This document shows, one piece after another, positions 45,657 to 57,835 of a stretch of 64,000 nucleotides of DNA (position 1 is its first letter; the number at the start of each line of letters is the position of its first letter). The stretch is from Ananas comosus (lineage: Eukaryota > Streptophyta > Magnoliopsida > Poales > Bromeliaceae). The DNA lies in the NCBI RefSeq assembly GCF_001540865.1, contig NC_033635.1:2686231-2750230 (forward strand), in the 5' to 3' direction. The notes under the pieces are model-generated. The model did not search any database. It was not told the origin of the DNA and saw only the letters and a list, made by a program, of their open reading frames with translations. Position numbers and translations under genes: made by a program.

Positions 45657-46577
45657 GAGCTTTTGATCTTTATATTTTAATCATAAATTTTTTCTTCATC
45701 CGACATGAGACTACTGAGGCGGCAGAGTTGATTCATTATTAAGTTGAAAACCAAACCTGAAGTTGCAGCTTTCATTGTCAAATGCACCACAAAGTTCTCA
45801 AAACTTGATGCCACTGGGTTACAAAAATGTTCACAAGGCCACTACTAATCTTTTTATTCCTTTTTTTAAAGTATTGTCAAATGCACCACATATTTGATAT
45901 TTCAAACCTACTGTCCAAAAGTCACCACCAGTGGCTTCATACTCCATTGACTTTTTATCATGCTAATGTATTCTATTAATGTGAAAATCATCAATAAAAA
46001 AAATAACCAAATCAATGGAAAATGTATGCTAGTGTCAAATTTTTTAAAAGGTACAAAATAGGCATAAGATTTAACTGTTTAAGACCTTCTAAGTCAAATT
46101 TATTAAAAACAGAAATATCAAATATTTTAGAGCTAGTTTTTTCTTTGTTGTAAACAGATATGGCTTCCCTTGAAACACAATTTTGAAACCTTTCCAAGTC
46201 GAAGTTTTCAATAGTTCACATACCACAAACTGTCGACATGATCGACAGCAAAGCTAACATCTTTTACCTGCTCTGAATTTGACTTGCGTTCGAATTGTTT
46301 GATAAGTTCATACGAATTCAATTCCTGTTGTTAAGATGAAGATGAAACCAAAAAGCTAAAGTAACGACGAAACAACATAACTGAAACAAAGTTTGTGTTT
46401 CCACTAAACAAACATTGAGGTCAATCTCACAATAGAGTTAATTAAGAAACATGTGAACTTCATGAGATATTTGAGCTTTTAAACTTTACAGTGCCTTTTC
46501 AACTCATGTGCAGAATAACGCAAAATGCAAACTTTTCGCACTATTATCTTCTTTGTTTCCAATCATCATACACACTA

Positions 46578-49357
46578 TTATCTTCTCTGTTCCAAATCAT
46601 CATTCAACATGGTATATCGTATTTGCTCTTTAGAACTCAACAGAACATTATTCGCAGCCCAACCTGCGGCTCGAAGTTCTGCACTAAACTGCTCAATATG
46701 TTTGTGGGCATGGGCCTGACTTTCTTCCACGATATTAAACCATTCAACTAGCCTTGGATCTTCATTGATGTTGCCTTTTGAAAAGCAGCTCCAGCTGATC
46801 TTGCGCTCGAGGAGCGTTTTCCTGATGAAACATGCCTGTCCGGGACAAAAAGTGTATCCATTAAATCATAGAAATATTAGAAGTTCAACAAAAAACAAAT
46901 AAATAACGTGCCACTGAAACACAGCAAAGTGAATGGTTTAGTATCCTTCTACGCCGCAGTAAAAGGTAAGTCCGCCAAATTTTACTTGAAGTGACATTAC
47001 CTGAAACAGGCCAACAATGATATCTGAGGTAGCTGCTGTTTCCCGTAAACATAGAACAATCTCCTACATATCAGAAACGCAAAGTTGAATAAGCTATATG
47101 GCAATTATCAACCAAATAATTTTTAAAAAAGTGAAGAGGTTTCTGGAAACAGACTTGTTTTCTTCTCAAGCCTTCATAAGACTCTCCCATGCAAATAAAG
47201 TAAAGATCTTCGTTACGTAATGATTTTAAGGTCGCAACCGACACCATCGATGACGAATTCTTTGGATCGAGGCATCCAATTCTGATTGACCACAGCTTGC
47301 CTCCTGATCCATACCTCATTAATTATCTGTAAGCTCCATGACTGGTTTTCTCTCAACTCATATGATAGCATAACAATGGAAAATACAACAGAAAAGAATA
47401 GTATCTTTTCCAGGAAGGCCTCACCTCTCTGCCTGAAGACATCTATACCTTCCTTGCTGCTAACCTCTGCAGGTGATGGAATGCATCCCGAGCAAATCCA
47501 TGTATCTATTATTATCTCCAACCTATTCTGATGTTAAAATAAAAGGAAATTGAGAAATAGAAAAAAGAAAAAAAGACACTACCAAAAACAATAGAAGTTC
47601 GGATGGCCAGAAACAGCAGTTCTTCACAGATTCTACATATCCAATAATGCAATGTAAGCAAGAATAAATGGACCACAAACCTTGGTTAATGTTTGTAGAT
47701 GCACACTCTTCAATCCGTTATAGATAGCAAACAAATCTACAGTTGCGAATATAGGATATACAGCCAGTGGAAGACCTGCTTGAAAGCTTATGGCAACAAT
47801 CGAAAGTTACTTTCCATCCGATGATACAGAACACAGCCAATAAGGGACCCAAACCATACAGCACAAGGATAAATCCTGACAAATGATTTTTCAGCACAAC
47901 TGCTATGCTAACAATTTCAAGAAATCCAATGTCAGATAGACGAAGTACGAATGTTTTGAACTATATTTTCATGAAGTACTCCCAAATTTGAGTACTAATC
48001 TATAATTTGCCTCATGCAACATCATTTGCTAACTTGTAAATGATCACCCATTTCTGAAACAGCAGAATAATACATGAAAATCCACAAAATTACCTTTGGT
48101 TACTTTTGCACAATAAATTCAACAGCGCAGCTAGCAGCAGACCAAAGTTATCAAAACATACAGTTTGAATCTGGCAAAAGAGAGATGCTGAACAGGTAAA
48201 GAAAAAACAAAATATAGCAAAAAAAGAAAAAGGAAACAAAATAGAAACATTTCGAATTGCCAACCTGAGATTTGGCAGAAACTTCACCAAGATTATCACC
48301 AATAGCAAAGCTCCGATGAATAGCAGACTACGACAAAACAAAAGAAATTAGGCTTTTGAAATACAAAATATGTATACTAGTGATTTCACACCTAAAGGTG
48401 TAAATATATATTTCATGTCAAATATTCCAAATTAGTAAAAACTACTCTTAAGTACAAAATTTTTTATATTAGTAGGAAAAAAAGATTGGATCATACATAA
48501 TATCCATGCAGTAGAAAGAATACAGCAGACTAGATGTACGTAGAACCAAGGAATCATAACTTTTTTTAGGTGTCCTACTGAAAGTAAGAAACCGTAAAAG
48601 CAACAAAATCTATAGATTTCAGATACCCTTGTCATACCGAATACTCTTCTAAGGTCGTATTCCAGTCTGAGAAACAAATACTAAATATTCATAGACAGGA
48701 ACTTAGATAGCTAGTACTGGAATTACTTTGTAGTTACTCATTTACAAATACCAAATCATAATAACTCGGGGATGCTTAATATGGCAACATGCTGAAAGCA
48801 TGATAATGAAAGTCAATCCGGTAATCTTGCATCATATATAAGCAAGCGAAAACTTCAACATGCAATTAGTTAAAAGTTTGAAAGCATACACTGGTTGCAA
48901 GGTATGCAGCAAGACTAATAGATTTGCCGATGTTGGCCGCAGTTGCAAGAAGCAGAAAATATTGGGGGAATGCAGGCGTCAACAATTCCACCCCAATACT
49001 CAAGCTAAACAGAATAGATGTTGAGAATCGCACCCGCTACATGGAGCAACTGCAATTTTTTGTTAACCAATTAATTAATAAAAAAAATCACACGCACAGC
49101 TCAAACAAAATTACACCTTCAAATTCGTATCGAATGCAGATCCAAGGCTGGCTGTGTATATGCATCTGCTAAGACGCCCCAGGCCATCTTTCAGTACCCA
49201 ATTTAAAGCAGCTGCAGACGGAAGGGAACGAGCAGAGCCGACTCCCATTGCTCGAAACATAGCCTACAACAAACTACTAGACTTTTTCGGAACCAAAATA
49301 AAAAGAAAAAATTACTTATTTCTTGGCTACTTAGATACCATATATATTAAAACTCAG

Positions 49358-49409
<52 letters not shown>

Positions 49410-50269
49410 AGAAACATGCTCACAATAAATTGGCGTAAAAAACAGGATGGTTTTCAACCATGAGACCTTGGTCACTAATAGGCATCAAATTCTTATTTTT
49501 GACCAGTAAGGAGATACTAAAAAACTTAAAATTTTGTCTAACATAGAGTAAATGTAGGGAAATGATGACATGAACTAAACTTAAGGATTATATAGTTACA
49601 CCAAAGGCTTACACTGAAGCAGTATATAATCAACTAAAACCCAACTCTTAGTAATGGTAATCACTTTCAACTTTGGGGAGCAAAGTTATTCGCCGAAGTA
49701 GTTAATTTTAATAAAAAAAGGAATTTTTCCACATCATTTTGCCTTAACCATACAATAATAAGAAGAAGAGAAGAAACCAATCTGAATTATACCTGTGTCG
49801 CAAGAACCTGCAAAGAGGAACTAAACACCCGATGAATCAACTTCCACTTCAAATAAATCATATAGTTCTCCTGAACCTGCCGTGGGATAAACACATCCCT
49901 CACGGCCTCGACGAAACCCTCGAAAGCCTTATGAAACCCATCGAAGTGATCGACGTCTTCTCGATCCAATCGCACCATGCGGAGCTGGGCACCATCCCAA
50001 ACGTACCGCAAAGCTTTGCCGGAGCCCTGGACGACGACGGGGAAGCGTACGGCCTCCCAGCCACCGCATCTCTCCGCATCGCCGAGCTTGAAACGGCACG
50101 AAACCCTCGAAAAATCGGGAAAAATGGGAGCTTTTGGAGAAGATTTAGGGTTTAGGTTGCGGACGAAGGATTTGTCGAGGATTGAGTGGGAATTTAGGGT
50201 TTTGCGTCGATGATCCCATGGGAGAATAGCGAGTTGAGATTGGAGATCGATGTGAGAGGCGAATTGCAT
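46578..50269 (-). CDS. RUS4: Protein ROOT UVB SENSITIVE 4 (DUF647 family), ten exons
   Basis: Exons 50269-49793, 49263-49117, 49036-48890, 48327-48265, 48170-48094, 47786-47681, 47527-47425, 47303-47155, 47063-47001, 46835-46578, giving 529 aa. All introns are GT-AG and all phases agree; the donor after exon 8 (CAA|GTCTGT) is weak. Characteristic RUS/DUF647 segments are visible: FIPRQVQENYMIYLKWKLI, FSSSLQVLATQAMFRAMGVG, NWVLKDGLGRLSRCIYTAS, GVELLTPAFPQYFLLLATAA, RSFAIGDNLGEVSAKSQIQT and RLEIIIDTWICSGCIPSPAE. The ENY..YLKWK..HRVFSS signature and the C-terminal GWAANNVLLSSKEQIRYT point to the RUS4 branch rather than RUS1, 2, 3, 5 or 6. RUS proteins are plant membrane-associated factors in UV-B and auxin-related development; Arabidopsis RUS4 has been linked to fertility. 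A Ser/Arg/Lys-rich N-terminus could be a transit peptide. The length is close to the Arabidopsis protein. Confidence 0.92.
49358..49408. repeat. Poly(A) run of ~50 bases in RUS4 intron 1
   Basis: An unbroken A homopolymer on the + strand, a poly(T) in the transcript. It may be a decayed retroelement tail or an unstable homopolymer; no element body is attached. Confidence 0.9.
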
Positions 50270-50464
50270 GGGAATTTTTTCCCAAATTTCTCGAATTATG
50301 ATGAAAAAAAATTTGTTCGGGGAGGTTTCAAAAAACCCTAAACCCTAGGACGTGTGCTGTGAACGGCCAATGAAATTGCTTTTACTATGAACTTTTAATT
50401 TTTTTTAAACAAATTATTATTTATTGACTAATTTGATCAGATTAACACAAAGTGATTGTGATGG

Positions 50465-50986
50465 GAGTAGGTCTTGTGTGCATCAGTGCTCCTAAGTCGA
50501 TTTTGATAATAGAGCTTCCGAATCGACGATCAGCTCCATTAGACTTGATCTAGCATATTTGAAGTATCTAGAAAATAAATTTTGTGACTTTTCGATATCA
50601 TTTACCTAACGATCGAAAGGGTTCAAAATTAACTGCTGAAAATAAAAATCTTACAAAAAGTGGTGATGTAGTATAAAAATTTTCGATCAAACAGATCTTG
50701 CTGTAAATAGTATAAAGAATTTTCTATCAAAATTTAATCTAATTTGAACACTTCTACACCGTTAAACTTGCAAATGGTATACATCAACTATTAAAAATTA
50801 TTGATTTTGAACCCTTTCGATCGCTAGAAAAATAATACCGAAAAATCATAAAAATTATTTTCTAGATAGTTCAAATATGCTAGATCAAGTCTAATAGAGC
50901 CGATCGTCGATTCAGAAGCTCCATCATCAAAAACGACTTAGAAGCGCGGAAGTCTCCGTGCTCCTAATAGCACAAAAGACTTACTC
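50465..50986. mobile_element. Foldback Mutator-like element
   Basis: 522 bp with inverted arms of about 200 bp. The left arm reads 'gagtaggtctt...tgctcctaagtcg...gacgatcagctccattagacttgatctagcat'; the right arm ends 'atgctagatcaagtctaatagagccgatcgtcg...cgacttagaagc...aagacttactc'. The 9-bp flanks ttgtgatgg and ttatgatgg form a TSD with one mismatch. A diverged relative lies at about 22490-22925. Confidence 0.83.
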
Positions 50987-51519
50987 TTATGATGGTAATA
51001 TTTTTTCCTAAATTTGGTTAGGTGTAGAAAGGACGGTTTGATTTCAAACTTGAGTAATTATAAAAAAATCATTACTATTGCATAATAAATGACAATAAAG
51101 TGAGGAATTATTATTATTATTATTATTATTATTTTTGCCGAATGTAAATGATTGATACTCGAGATCACATATCATGAATAAAAAAGAGACTCGATTACAT
51201 ATGCATGATTACCTTCGAGAGGAGTGTCTGTATTAAAAAAAAAAAAAAACACAAAAACTCTCAACATGCAAATTGCTGGGAATTAGATTCTAAAAAGAAA
51301 CTCAGCATTAGGAGCATAACTGATCAAATTCAGTAGGATTAACACACTTTACGTGCGGAAGATGATTAAATTATAACTCGTAATTTACACCCATCAAAAT
51401 ATCAATATTTTAAAAGTCGGATCGAACATCAACTCGAAAATATTACTAAGCCGCTGGTTGAAGAACTAGTGACCTTAATTAACATGACATTATAAATATT
51501 AAATTATTATTTTAAATTT

Positions 51520-51561
<42 letters not shown>

Positions 51562-51939
51562 ATAGTATCAAATTTAATTATTAACTACTGATTTTTAGAT
51601 CAAATAGATATAAATTTTTAAGTTTTACTTTTTATAAAACTAATTTATACTAACAGAAAATAAAATCAGCTAAGTTGATCTTAAGCTGTTGGATTTTAAT
51701 ATAACTTGATTTAAAATAAAAAAAAAGCCGGTTTGGCTAAAATTGAACCGGTTCAATAATTGAACTACCGGTTCAAATAGTTTAAAATAATTTTTTAACT
51801 TATATGGTTTAAAAAGTTAAATCAAATTGCTTTATATATTAATTGGCTCACGATAGGGGGGTCAAACTGGCCGATTAGAGAAGATTTTTAAATCATTGCA
51901 AAATATGCATAAAGCATACATAATATTCATAACTCACAC

Positions 51940-52095
51940 CTACCGTCCTTAGTGCAAGTGGTAAAGAGTTTGGTGGTTGATATCCGAGATCCCAAATTCG
52001 AATCCTAGTTGATTTACATTTCCAACTAAGTTTATTTTTAAATGAAATAAACGAAACAGCTAGCATGCTACCTATATCTCAAAGAAAAAAAAAAA
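51940..52095 (+). mobile_element. tRNA-derived SINE, intact copy with perfect TSD
   Basis: 156 bp. It has the A box 'tagtgcaagtggtaaag', 'ttggtggttgatatccgag', a B box 'aattcgaatccta', 'gttgatttacatttcc', a tail 'agctagcatgctacc' and a terminal A-rich run. A perfect 13-bp TSD, tcataactcacac, lies at 51927-51939 and 52096-52108. Confidence 0.92.
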
Positions 52096-52399
52096 TCATA
52101 ACTCACACATGTATACATGGTTACATTTTAAGATATTAAAATATTCAGTATTACAGTTGCAAATGGGTGCAACCATATAGCTTCTCAGTGTAGTTCTAAC
52201 CACTGCATTTGAACCTTTTTATGCAATTCGAACTGCAGCAGTTGGATTCAAACCTATCAAATCAAACACTGAATTTGAATTTACATATATATTTACAACT
52301 TTAGTGTAGTTTTAATTACATACAATCAAATGGCCCCTAAAGCAACATAATTATGTGTGGAAGATGATTAATTCTAACTATTATAAGCAAGAACTAGTT

Positions 52400-52680
52400 A
52401 TTAGAGGGATAGGTATAAGTATGGGGATAAGAAAAAAAGTGTTTGGATGAAAATTGGGTTGTTCCTGGGGATAAGAAAAATAGCGTTTGGATAGATAATA
52501 TGGAATAAGAAAAATATTAGATAGTTTTATATAGAAAATGGAGGTGTTGGTGGGGACAGTTATAACCGGTTATTATAGATAACTGAGAACTACTGTTCTC
52601 AGATAAAAAATTAGTGTTTGGGCATAAAGGAGGGGATAAGGGCTTATCCCTATCCCTATTCCCTAACCAAACACTGCCTA
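52400..52680. repeat. Possible MITE with 'gggataagg' inverted ends
   Basis: 'gggataggtataag' on the left and 'cttatccctatccctattccc' on the right are partly complementary. 'gtgtttggat' / 'aaccaaacactgcc' words, common in MITE ends, are also present. The left end is incomplete and no TSD is found. Confidence 0.35.
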
Positions 52681-52790
52681 GCCACCAAGATATGCATAAA
52701 CATATACAATATCTATAACTTGATCGCAAGCATATATATAGTATATATATATATATAGAGTTACATTTTAGGATGATGGAAACTTTAATA

Positions 52791-54666
52791 TTACATAACC
52801 GAACAAGCATTCGGATTCTCGTCACTGAACACTTGCGGAGTGTAAGCATACTCAACATGGTCTCTATAAGGCCAATATTCATATTTCTTCGCTTCGTTGC
52901 CTTCTTCGCCTTCTTTCTTTTCTTCCTCCTTTTCCTCTTTGTTTTCTTCTTTCTTCTCTTCCTCTTCGGGCTTCTTCTCCTCCTCTTTCTTCTCCTCGTC
53001 TTGAACTATCGACGCTTGTTTCCTTGTCCTCCTGTAGACATTCTCCACTAGTACTCCAGGGTCGATAATGCCTTTAACGATCACTTGGTCGTTCGACAAG
53101 TCCGTTACTACCGATTCCACACCTAGATCATGCAAAAAATAAAAAGAGAGGACATGTTAGATTTTAAAGAAATGTATTAATATGGCAAGTCGAGTTACGA
53201 AGTAACAACAACAGTTGAGCTAGCATACCTTCCATTTTTCTTATCCGCTTCTGTAAAACTTGAGCGCATGCCTCGCAATGCATCCGAACTTTTAGGATGA
53301 CGGTAATCGCCTTTGGCTACAATTGAAATAAGATAAGACATAAAATGCAAAAAATTAAAGGTTGCACAATTCGAAAGTAAGTCGAAAGCAAAAGAAACCA
53401 ACACAAATACTCTATATAAGCTTCACGAAGATGAGTATGTTTCAACATAGTATATATCATTAATAATATACAAGAGAAAGAGTAAAAAAACAATTTCCTA
53501 CTCGATTAAATTCTTTTTTCAACAAGACAAAATGTAAATATAGTACCTCCTCTTTCTTTTCTTCTTCAGCTTCTTTGTTCTCCTCCTTTTTCTCCTCCTC
53601 GGGAGGCTTAGGAAGGGGTGAAATCAGCTCAACCTTTTTGCCGGTCTTCTTCTGAACCCTCTCACATATTTTTACGGGATCAACTGTCTTCCCCTTTATC
53701 ACTACAATTTTTGATTTGCTATCTGCTTTCACATCTTCGACACCTGCTAATTATGAAAAAACTTGTATTCAGAATAATTTCTAAGTTTGTTAAATATAGA
53801 GAAAAAAATATTGACACTTGTGATGTTGATTAATTATATATTCATAGGGTATACGACAAAATAAGAAATTTTGAACAAGAAAAGGGGGGGAAAAATGATG
53901 GGGTATGAAATTGTATACTATCATAGTCCTTTTCACTATTATATGCGGCAACTTGATGAGTTTGCTATGGTATATTCACAAGTGGCTCCACCTAGTTACA
54001 TGAAATTTGCATAACATTCTATTCATAATGAAATTCTACTTGGATGCTCAATGCTAGCTCAACTTTCAACAACTAATTAATTTTCTTTCTCACCAATTTC
54101 GCTTATCAGATTTAAATCACTCAACAAAGCGTTGCGATATATTGTAACGTAGAGAGGAAAAGAAAATTTAGAGGGTAGATAGATAAGAAGTTAACCTTCA
54201 AATTTTCGAAGACACTTTTCAACCTTTCTCGCACATCCCTCGCAGTGCATGTCCACTTTGAGCACTATCTCGGAGGGTTCCTCTTCTTTTTTCTCTTCCT
54301 CTTTTTTCTCCTCTGTCGCCTCTTCTTTCTTCTCCTGTTGCTCCTTGTTCTCCGTTTCCTTTTGCTCCTATAACCATAAAATTAATTGAATGGTGTTTTC
54401 TCCATGTGAATATCGTATGTATATACCTTTGCAAATTAAGTTGGTATTCTAATTGTACCCTCAAAAATCTTGTTTACTTACATGCATATTCTACTATGAT
54501 TATAGATTTTTCACGTAGATCATAACATGGTACCATGCACATAAGTAAGGTTTCAAGGGTAAGCGTGAAACGTTGTTGAAGTAGTGATCAACGATTGAAC
54601 AATTAAAATCAACTGCAGATTACTTGGAAGATTTCAACATAGAAGAAGTAAACTTACTTCTCCCAT
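52791..54666 (-). CDS. Heavy-metal-associated isoprenylated plant protein (HIPP) with two HMA domains, five exons
   Basis: Exons 54666-54658 (only MGE), 54367-54196, 53743-53547, 53316-53229, 53122-52791, giving 265 aa. All GT-AG introns are in phase. HMA domain 1 (about residues 36-100) carries MHCEGC with Cys45 and Cys48; HMA domain 2 (about 129-195) carries MHCEAC with Cys140 and Cys143. These CxxC pairs bind soft metals such as Cu, Zn or Cd. Glu/Lys-rich linkers precede and follow each HMA. The C-terminus FSDENPNACSVM ends in the CaaX box CSVM, predicting farnesylation and membrane attachment. The twin-HMA layout and the SDENPNACSVM ending match the Arabidopsis HIPP5/6/7 (ATFP3) clade. 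A Glu/Lys linker of about 40 residues precedes the tail. A 9-nt coding first exon is unusual but follows an ATG and has an ideal donor, GAA|GTAAGTT. Confidence 0.92.
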
Positions 54667-55071
54667 ATCCTTTGCGAATCACAAAAGAGACTTAATTGGC
54701 CCGATATGTAACTGTTAAGATGATACACAAGGGCTCGATCTTCTTTTTCTCTCTTCTTTCTTCTTCTTTTTTTTGTAGTATATTTACAAAAGATAAATGG
54801 GGAGAGAGCTCTCTTTTCCTTGGAGGAAAAGAGAGCCTAAGGCCCTTCTCCCACTCTTTGGTTTCTTTTCCTCTCCCTCTCTATCTCTAACACATGTTCC
54901 TAGCTAGGGGATATGGGGGTTTATATAGGTAGGGGATGTGGAATTATTGTGCGCATTGGCCTACGAAAATGAAGTGTTCTTCGTCTCTTCTTGTTCAAAC
55001 TGGTGCACAAAGTACCTTTTTTTGGACATTCTCATCAAACGTATCAATAAATTAGCTTTAACACCTTGAAT

Positions 55072-55598
55072 CTTTCTTGTTGGCTTGTCCTTAAGAGAGG
55101 ACTTCTTACAAGAGATAACCTTATAAAAAGAGGTTGAACTGGCAACACATCTTGTGTGTTGTGTGGGGCTGAAATTGAAAATATGGACCATCTATTTTCA
55201 CGGTGTGTTTTTACTCGTTTTCTTATAGTGATGTCTATGGAAGATACCCATAGGAGGGATCTGGATGACGACGTGGTCTCTCTTTGGGATAGGTGGATGG
55301 CCGGGAGTGGACTGAGACCATCTTATGATAGTTTGACTGGTTTAGTAGCATGCTGGTGGGTTACCTGGCAGGCTAGGAACGATACGATCTTTCGTAATGT
55401 CCTACCGAATCCCGTATTGTTAGTCTCCAAGATCAAGCTGTTGACGAACTCTTGGAAATAAGCTTTCTCGACTAGGCGAGTCTAGCCTCCGGTGTGTTTT
55501 TTTTTTTTTCGTGTCATGTCTTGCTCGAGGCCTTGGTTGCCTTACCCCTCCACTGAATGAAGCGGGTAGCGTGCTACTTATTTCTTAAAAAAAAAAGA
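55072..55598 (+). mobile_element. 5'-truncated LINE fragment with zf-RVT remnant and 3' tail shared with the SINE
   Basis: A coding remnant at about 55074-55461 reads as the reverse-transcriptase-associated zinc-binding domain of plant non-LTR elements (WLVLKRGLLTRDNLIKRG, then a TGA in place of Trp, then TSCVLCGAEIENMDHLFSRC, then CWWVTWQARNDTIFR). The upstream RT and endonuclease are absent. The 3' UTR ends in GCGGGTAGCGTGCTAC followed by an A-rich tail. Flanks aacaccttgaat (55060-55071) and aacatcttgaat (55599-55610) form a 12-bp TSD with one mismatch, so this is a complete but 5'-truncated insertion, not a random fragment. The in-frame stop makes it inactive. Confidence 0.85.
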
Positions 55599-57730
55599 AA
55601 CATCTTGAATATTCCACGGGATGATATATATCCGAACACAATCTTGTTTAGGGCAATGTTGCACCTACAATATTCGAGGCGCGCGTAAAGGAGATGAGTA
55701 CAGTATGGATCAAGAATCGAATGCAATATACGGTGGACCCGTCACTACTTTTTCACCATCGAAAGCTCATAAACACTCCACAAATGTCACAATTGTCGCG
55801 TGATGTGTGAGTAGGATTTTAGATACCATTAACTATTGGCTTTTGACCTGCCTCAATAGTGACTCCTTTAAGAAGGATCGATCTAGTGGATCTTATGATC
55901 ATGTTACTCTACTCGACCCCAATTCACTACCAAATCACCTTTAGTAATATTATTTTATATGTTTTTGTATTTTTGAATGAAATGTCTTACCTACTAAAAT
56001 AATCCTAATTTTGAAATAATTAGTAGCTTGATATATAAATCGATGTTCACTTAATTAATTACCTGCTTAATTCCTCATTCCACCGAAGGATTCATATTAC
56101 ATATTGAAACTCTACTTGAACAACACTATCTTTAGGTACGAATTTTTGCACCCCCCAACCTTAAATAGATTTGTGTCTCCATTGCCTTCGCTCGTTTTTG
56201 AGCTGTAGCTATATTTAATTGAGTCGAACACGGAATTATATATGATGTTTTTCACCTGGTAGCAAGATAAAACGAAATGGATTAGTTTTTTTAAAACAAT
56301 ACTGCTTGGATAATCCTTCATCAAATATATTATATCATACAACAAAGCCAAATTTCATCCAAATATCTTTTTATTTTTCTTGCTTTTCTTAATTGTGACT
56401 TAAACTCGATCGAAACTTATTGCTAAAAACACGAAAATTGTAACCAAGCGATCTCCTGATTGGGGGTATCACACTTGCTTGTCCAAATTGTACCCGAACG
56501 CTCATAGACCTTTCTAGGGTTACATGTATCCATCGTCATGGAATCCGATACCTAATCATCGAGACGTAAGGCGAACACTTTTAAGAGTTCAAGAAATGCT
56601 ACATTTGAAAGTTCGAGAAGCAACATAAAACTTGGATAAAAGATCGACAACCAGCGGTGCAGTTTACCCCCTATATTAAGACTTAACTCGGTTACGCGGT
56701 GGCTAAAAGTACTGTTTGTAATGCTTTCCACCACAGCACAGTCCGATAAATATGCGATGCTGTGGTGGGGATAAGCATCGTTTTGCTTTTCATCATCAGC
56801 ATCTTCGTCATGAGGATCAAAAGAGGAGATAATAAAGTTGGAAGAAGCCAAAAATATAACCCGTACGTATTGACAAAAGCGACAGGCCTTTTCTTTCTTG
56901 TGTCGTTGTATGGGCAAGTTGCCACTATATACGAATCTCGCAAAAAAGAACCATGGGTGTGTATATACGTATCCCGGGCTTGTATTATCGTATATATTAT
57001 GTGTAGTCTACAACGTTACGTTTTACATTTGCTATAGAAAATAATAAAATAATTATTAAAAGAAAAAAATAACCTACCATGCACGTTTCTTACGTGTGAA
57101 CAATATCATACATTTATATACGAAAAGCAAAAATTTATGCAGTGTTTGTACCGTAGAACCTTTTCATTAGTCTTTCACATTGCTTTAAGAATTGTACTGA
57201 TTAATTGTGCATGATAAGTTTTTCAAGTCATATGAAGTTATTGAACTTTAATCAAGAATAATATGATTTTTTTTTCAAATTTTTTTTATATTTTTTATAA
57301 AGTTTTAAAATTTTCTCTTTATCTTTTGTTTCAAGTATATATACTCCTGAAAATTTTCTCCGAGGATTTATTTGAAGGAATTTAAATTTTTAGAATGGTA
57401 GATTTGAGTATAGATGGACATATATGAATGTAGATTTGTGTTGAGGGGTGTATAGAAAAATTATCCAAAAAAAACAAAGATTCAATTATTTTTCATATAA
57501 GATGATAATGTTTGGTTGGTATTTGTTTATGTCTTATAGAGAAGGTTTTTTTTTCGTTGGTTCTTTCTCCCCAGCTGTTCAGCGAATACATTAATGCAAT
57601 AATAATATGTTCTCTAACTTTTGATCCAAATTAAATTTTAATGCATATCATGTATATTGATAAGCTAAATCAATTATTAATTGTCATATATACACAACTA
57701 ATTTGTCAATAATATTCAGAGGAATATATC

Positions 57731-57835
57731 ATCTGTTTCTAGTGCAAGCGGTAAGGGGCTTCATGGCTGATACTTAATCATCCATGTTCGAAATCTAGTT
57801 ATTGCACGTTTATAGCTAACTTCATTTTCTTTATT
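57731..57835 (+). mobile_element. Degenerate tRNA-derived SINE
   Basis: 'tctagtgcaagcggtaagg' (A box), 'ttcatggctgatactt', 'tgttcgaaatctagtt' (B box) and 'gctaacttcattttctttat' follow the consensus order. There is no tail or TSD. Confidence 0.6.

Larger units (their letters stand above)
42971..46577. other. 3.6-kb intergenic region with MITEs and LTR-like fragments
   Basis: No supported gene. It contains the elements at 43139 and 44880, and an LTR-like fragment at about 45440-45720 ('ttgggcctaaatcattagcc...atttaaacccagttattatg'), with a nearby (ATT)n run at 45619-45656. Confidence 0.55.
50270..52790. other. Intergenic region between RUS4 and the HIPP gene
   Basis: No gene is visible. It holds the foldback at 50465, the SINE at 51940, a (TA)n run at about 51527-51556 and a possible MITE at about 52400-52680. 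Confidence 0.55.

Noticed and set aside
51940..52095. CRISPR-like or direct-repeat array from recurring SINE words
   Set aside because: Copies are dispersed, in both orientations, with individual TSDs and no regular spacers; the host is a plant.
55156..55461. Functional gene from the 101-residue frame
   Set aside because: It is the zf-RVT remnant of a LINE, with the upstream part missing and an in-frame stop just before it.
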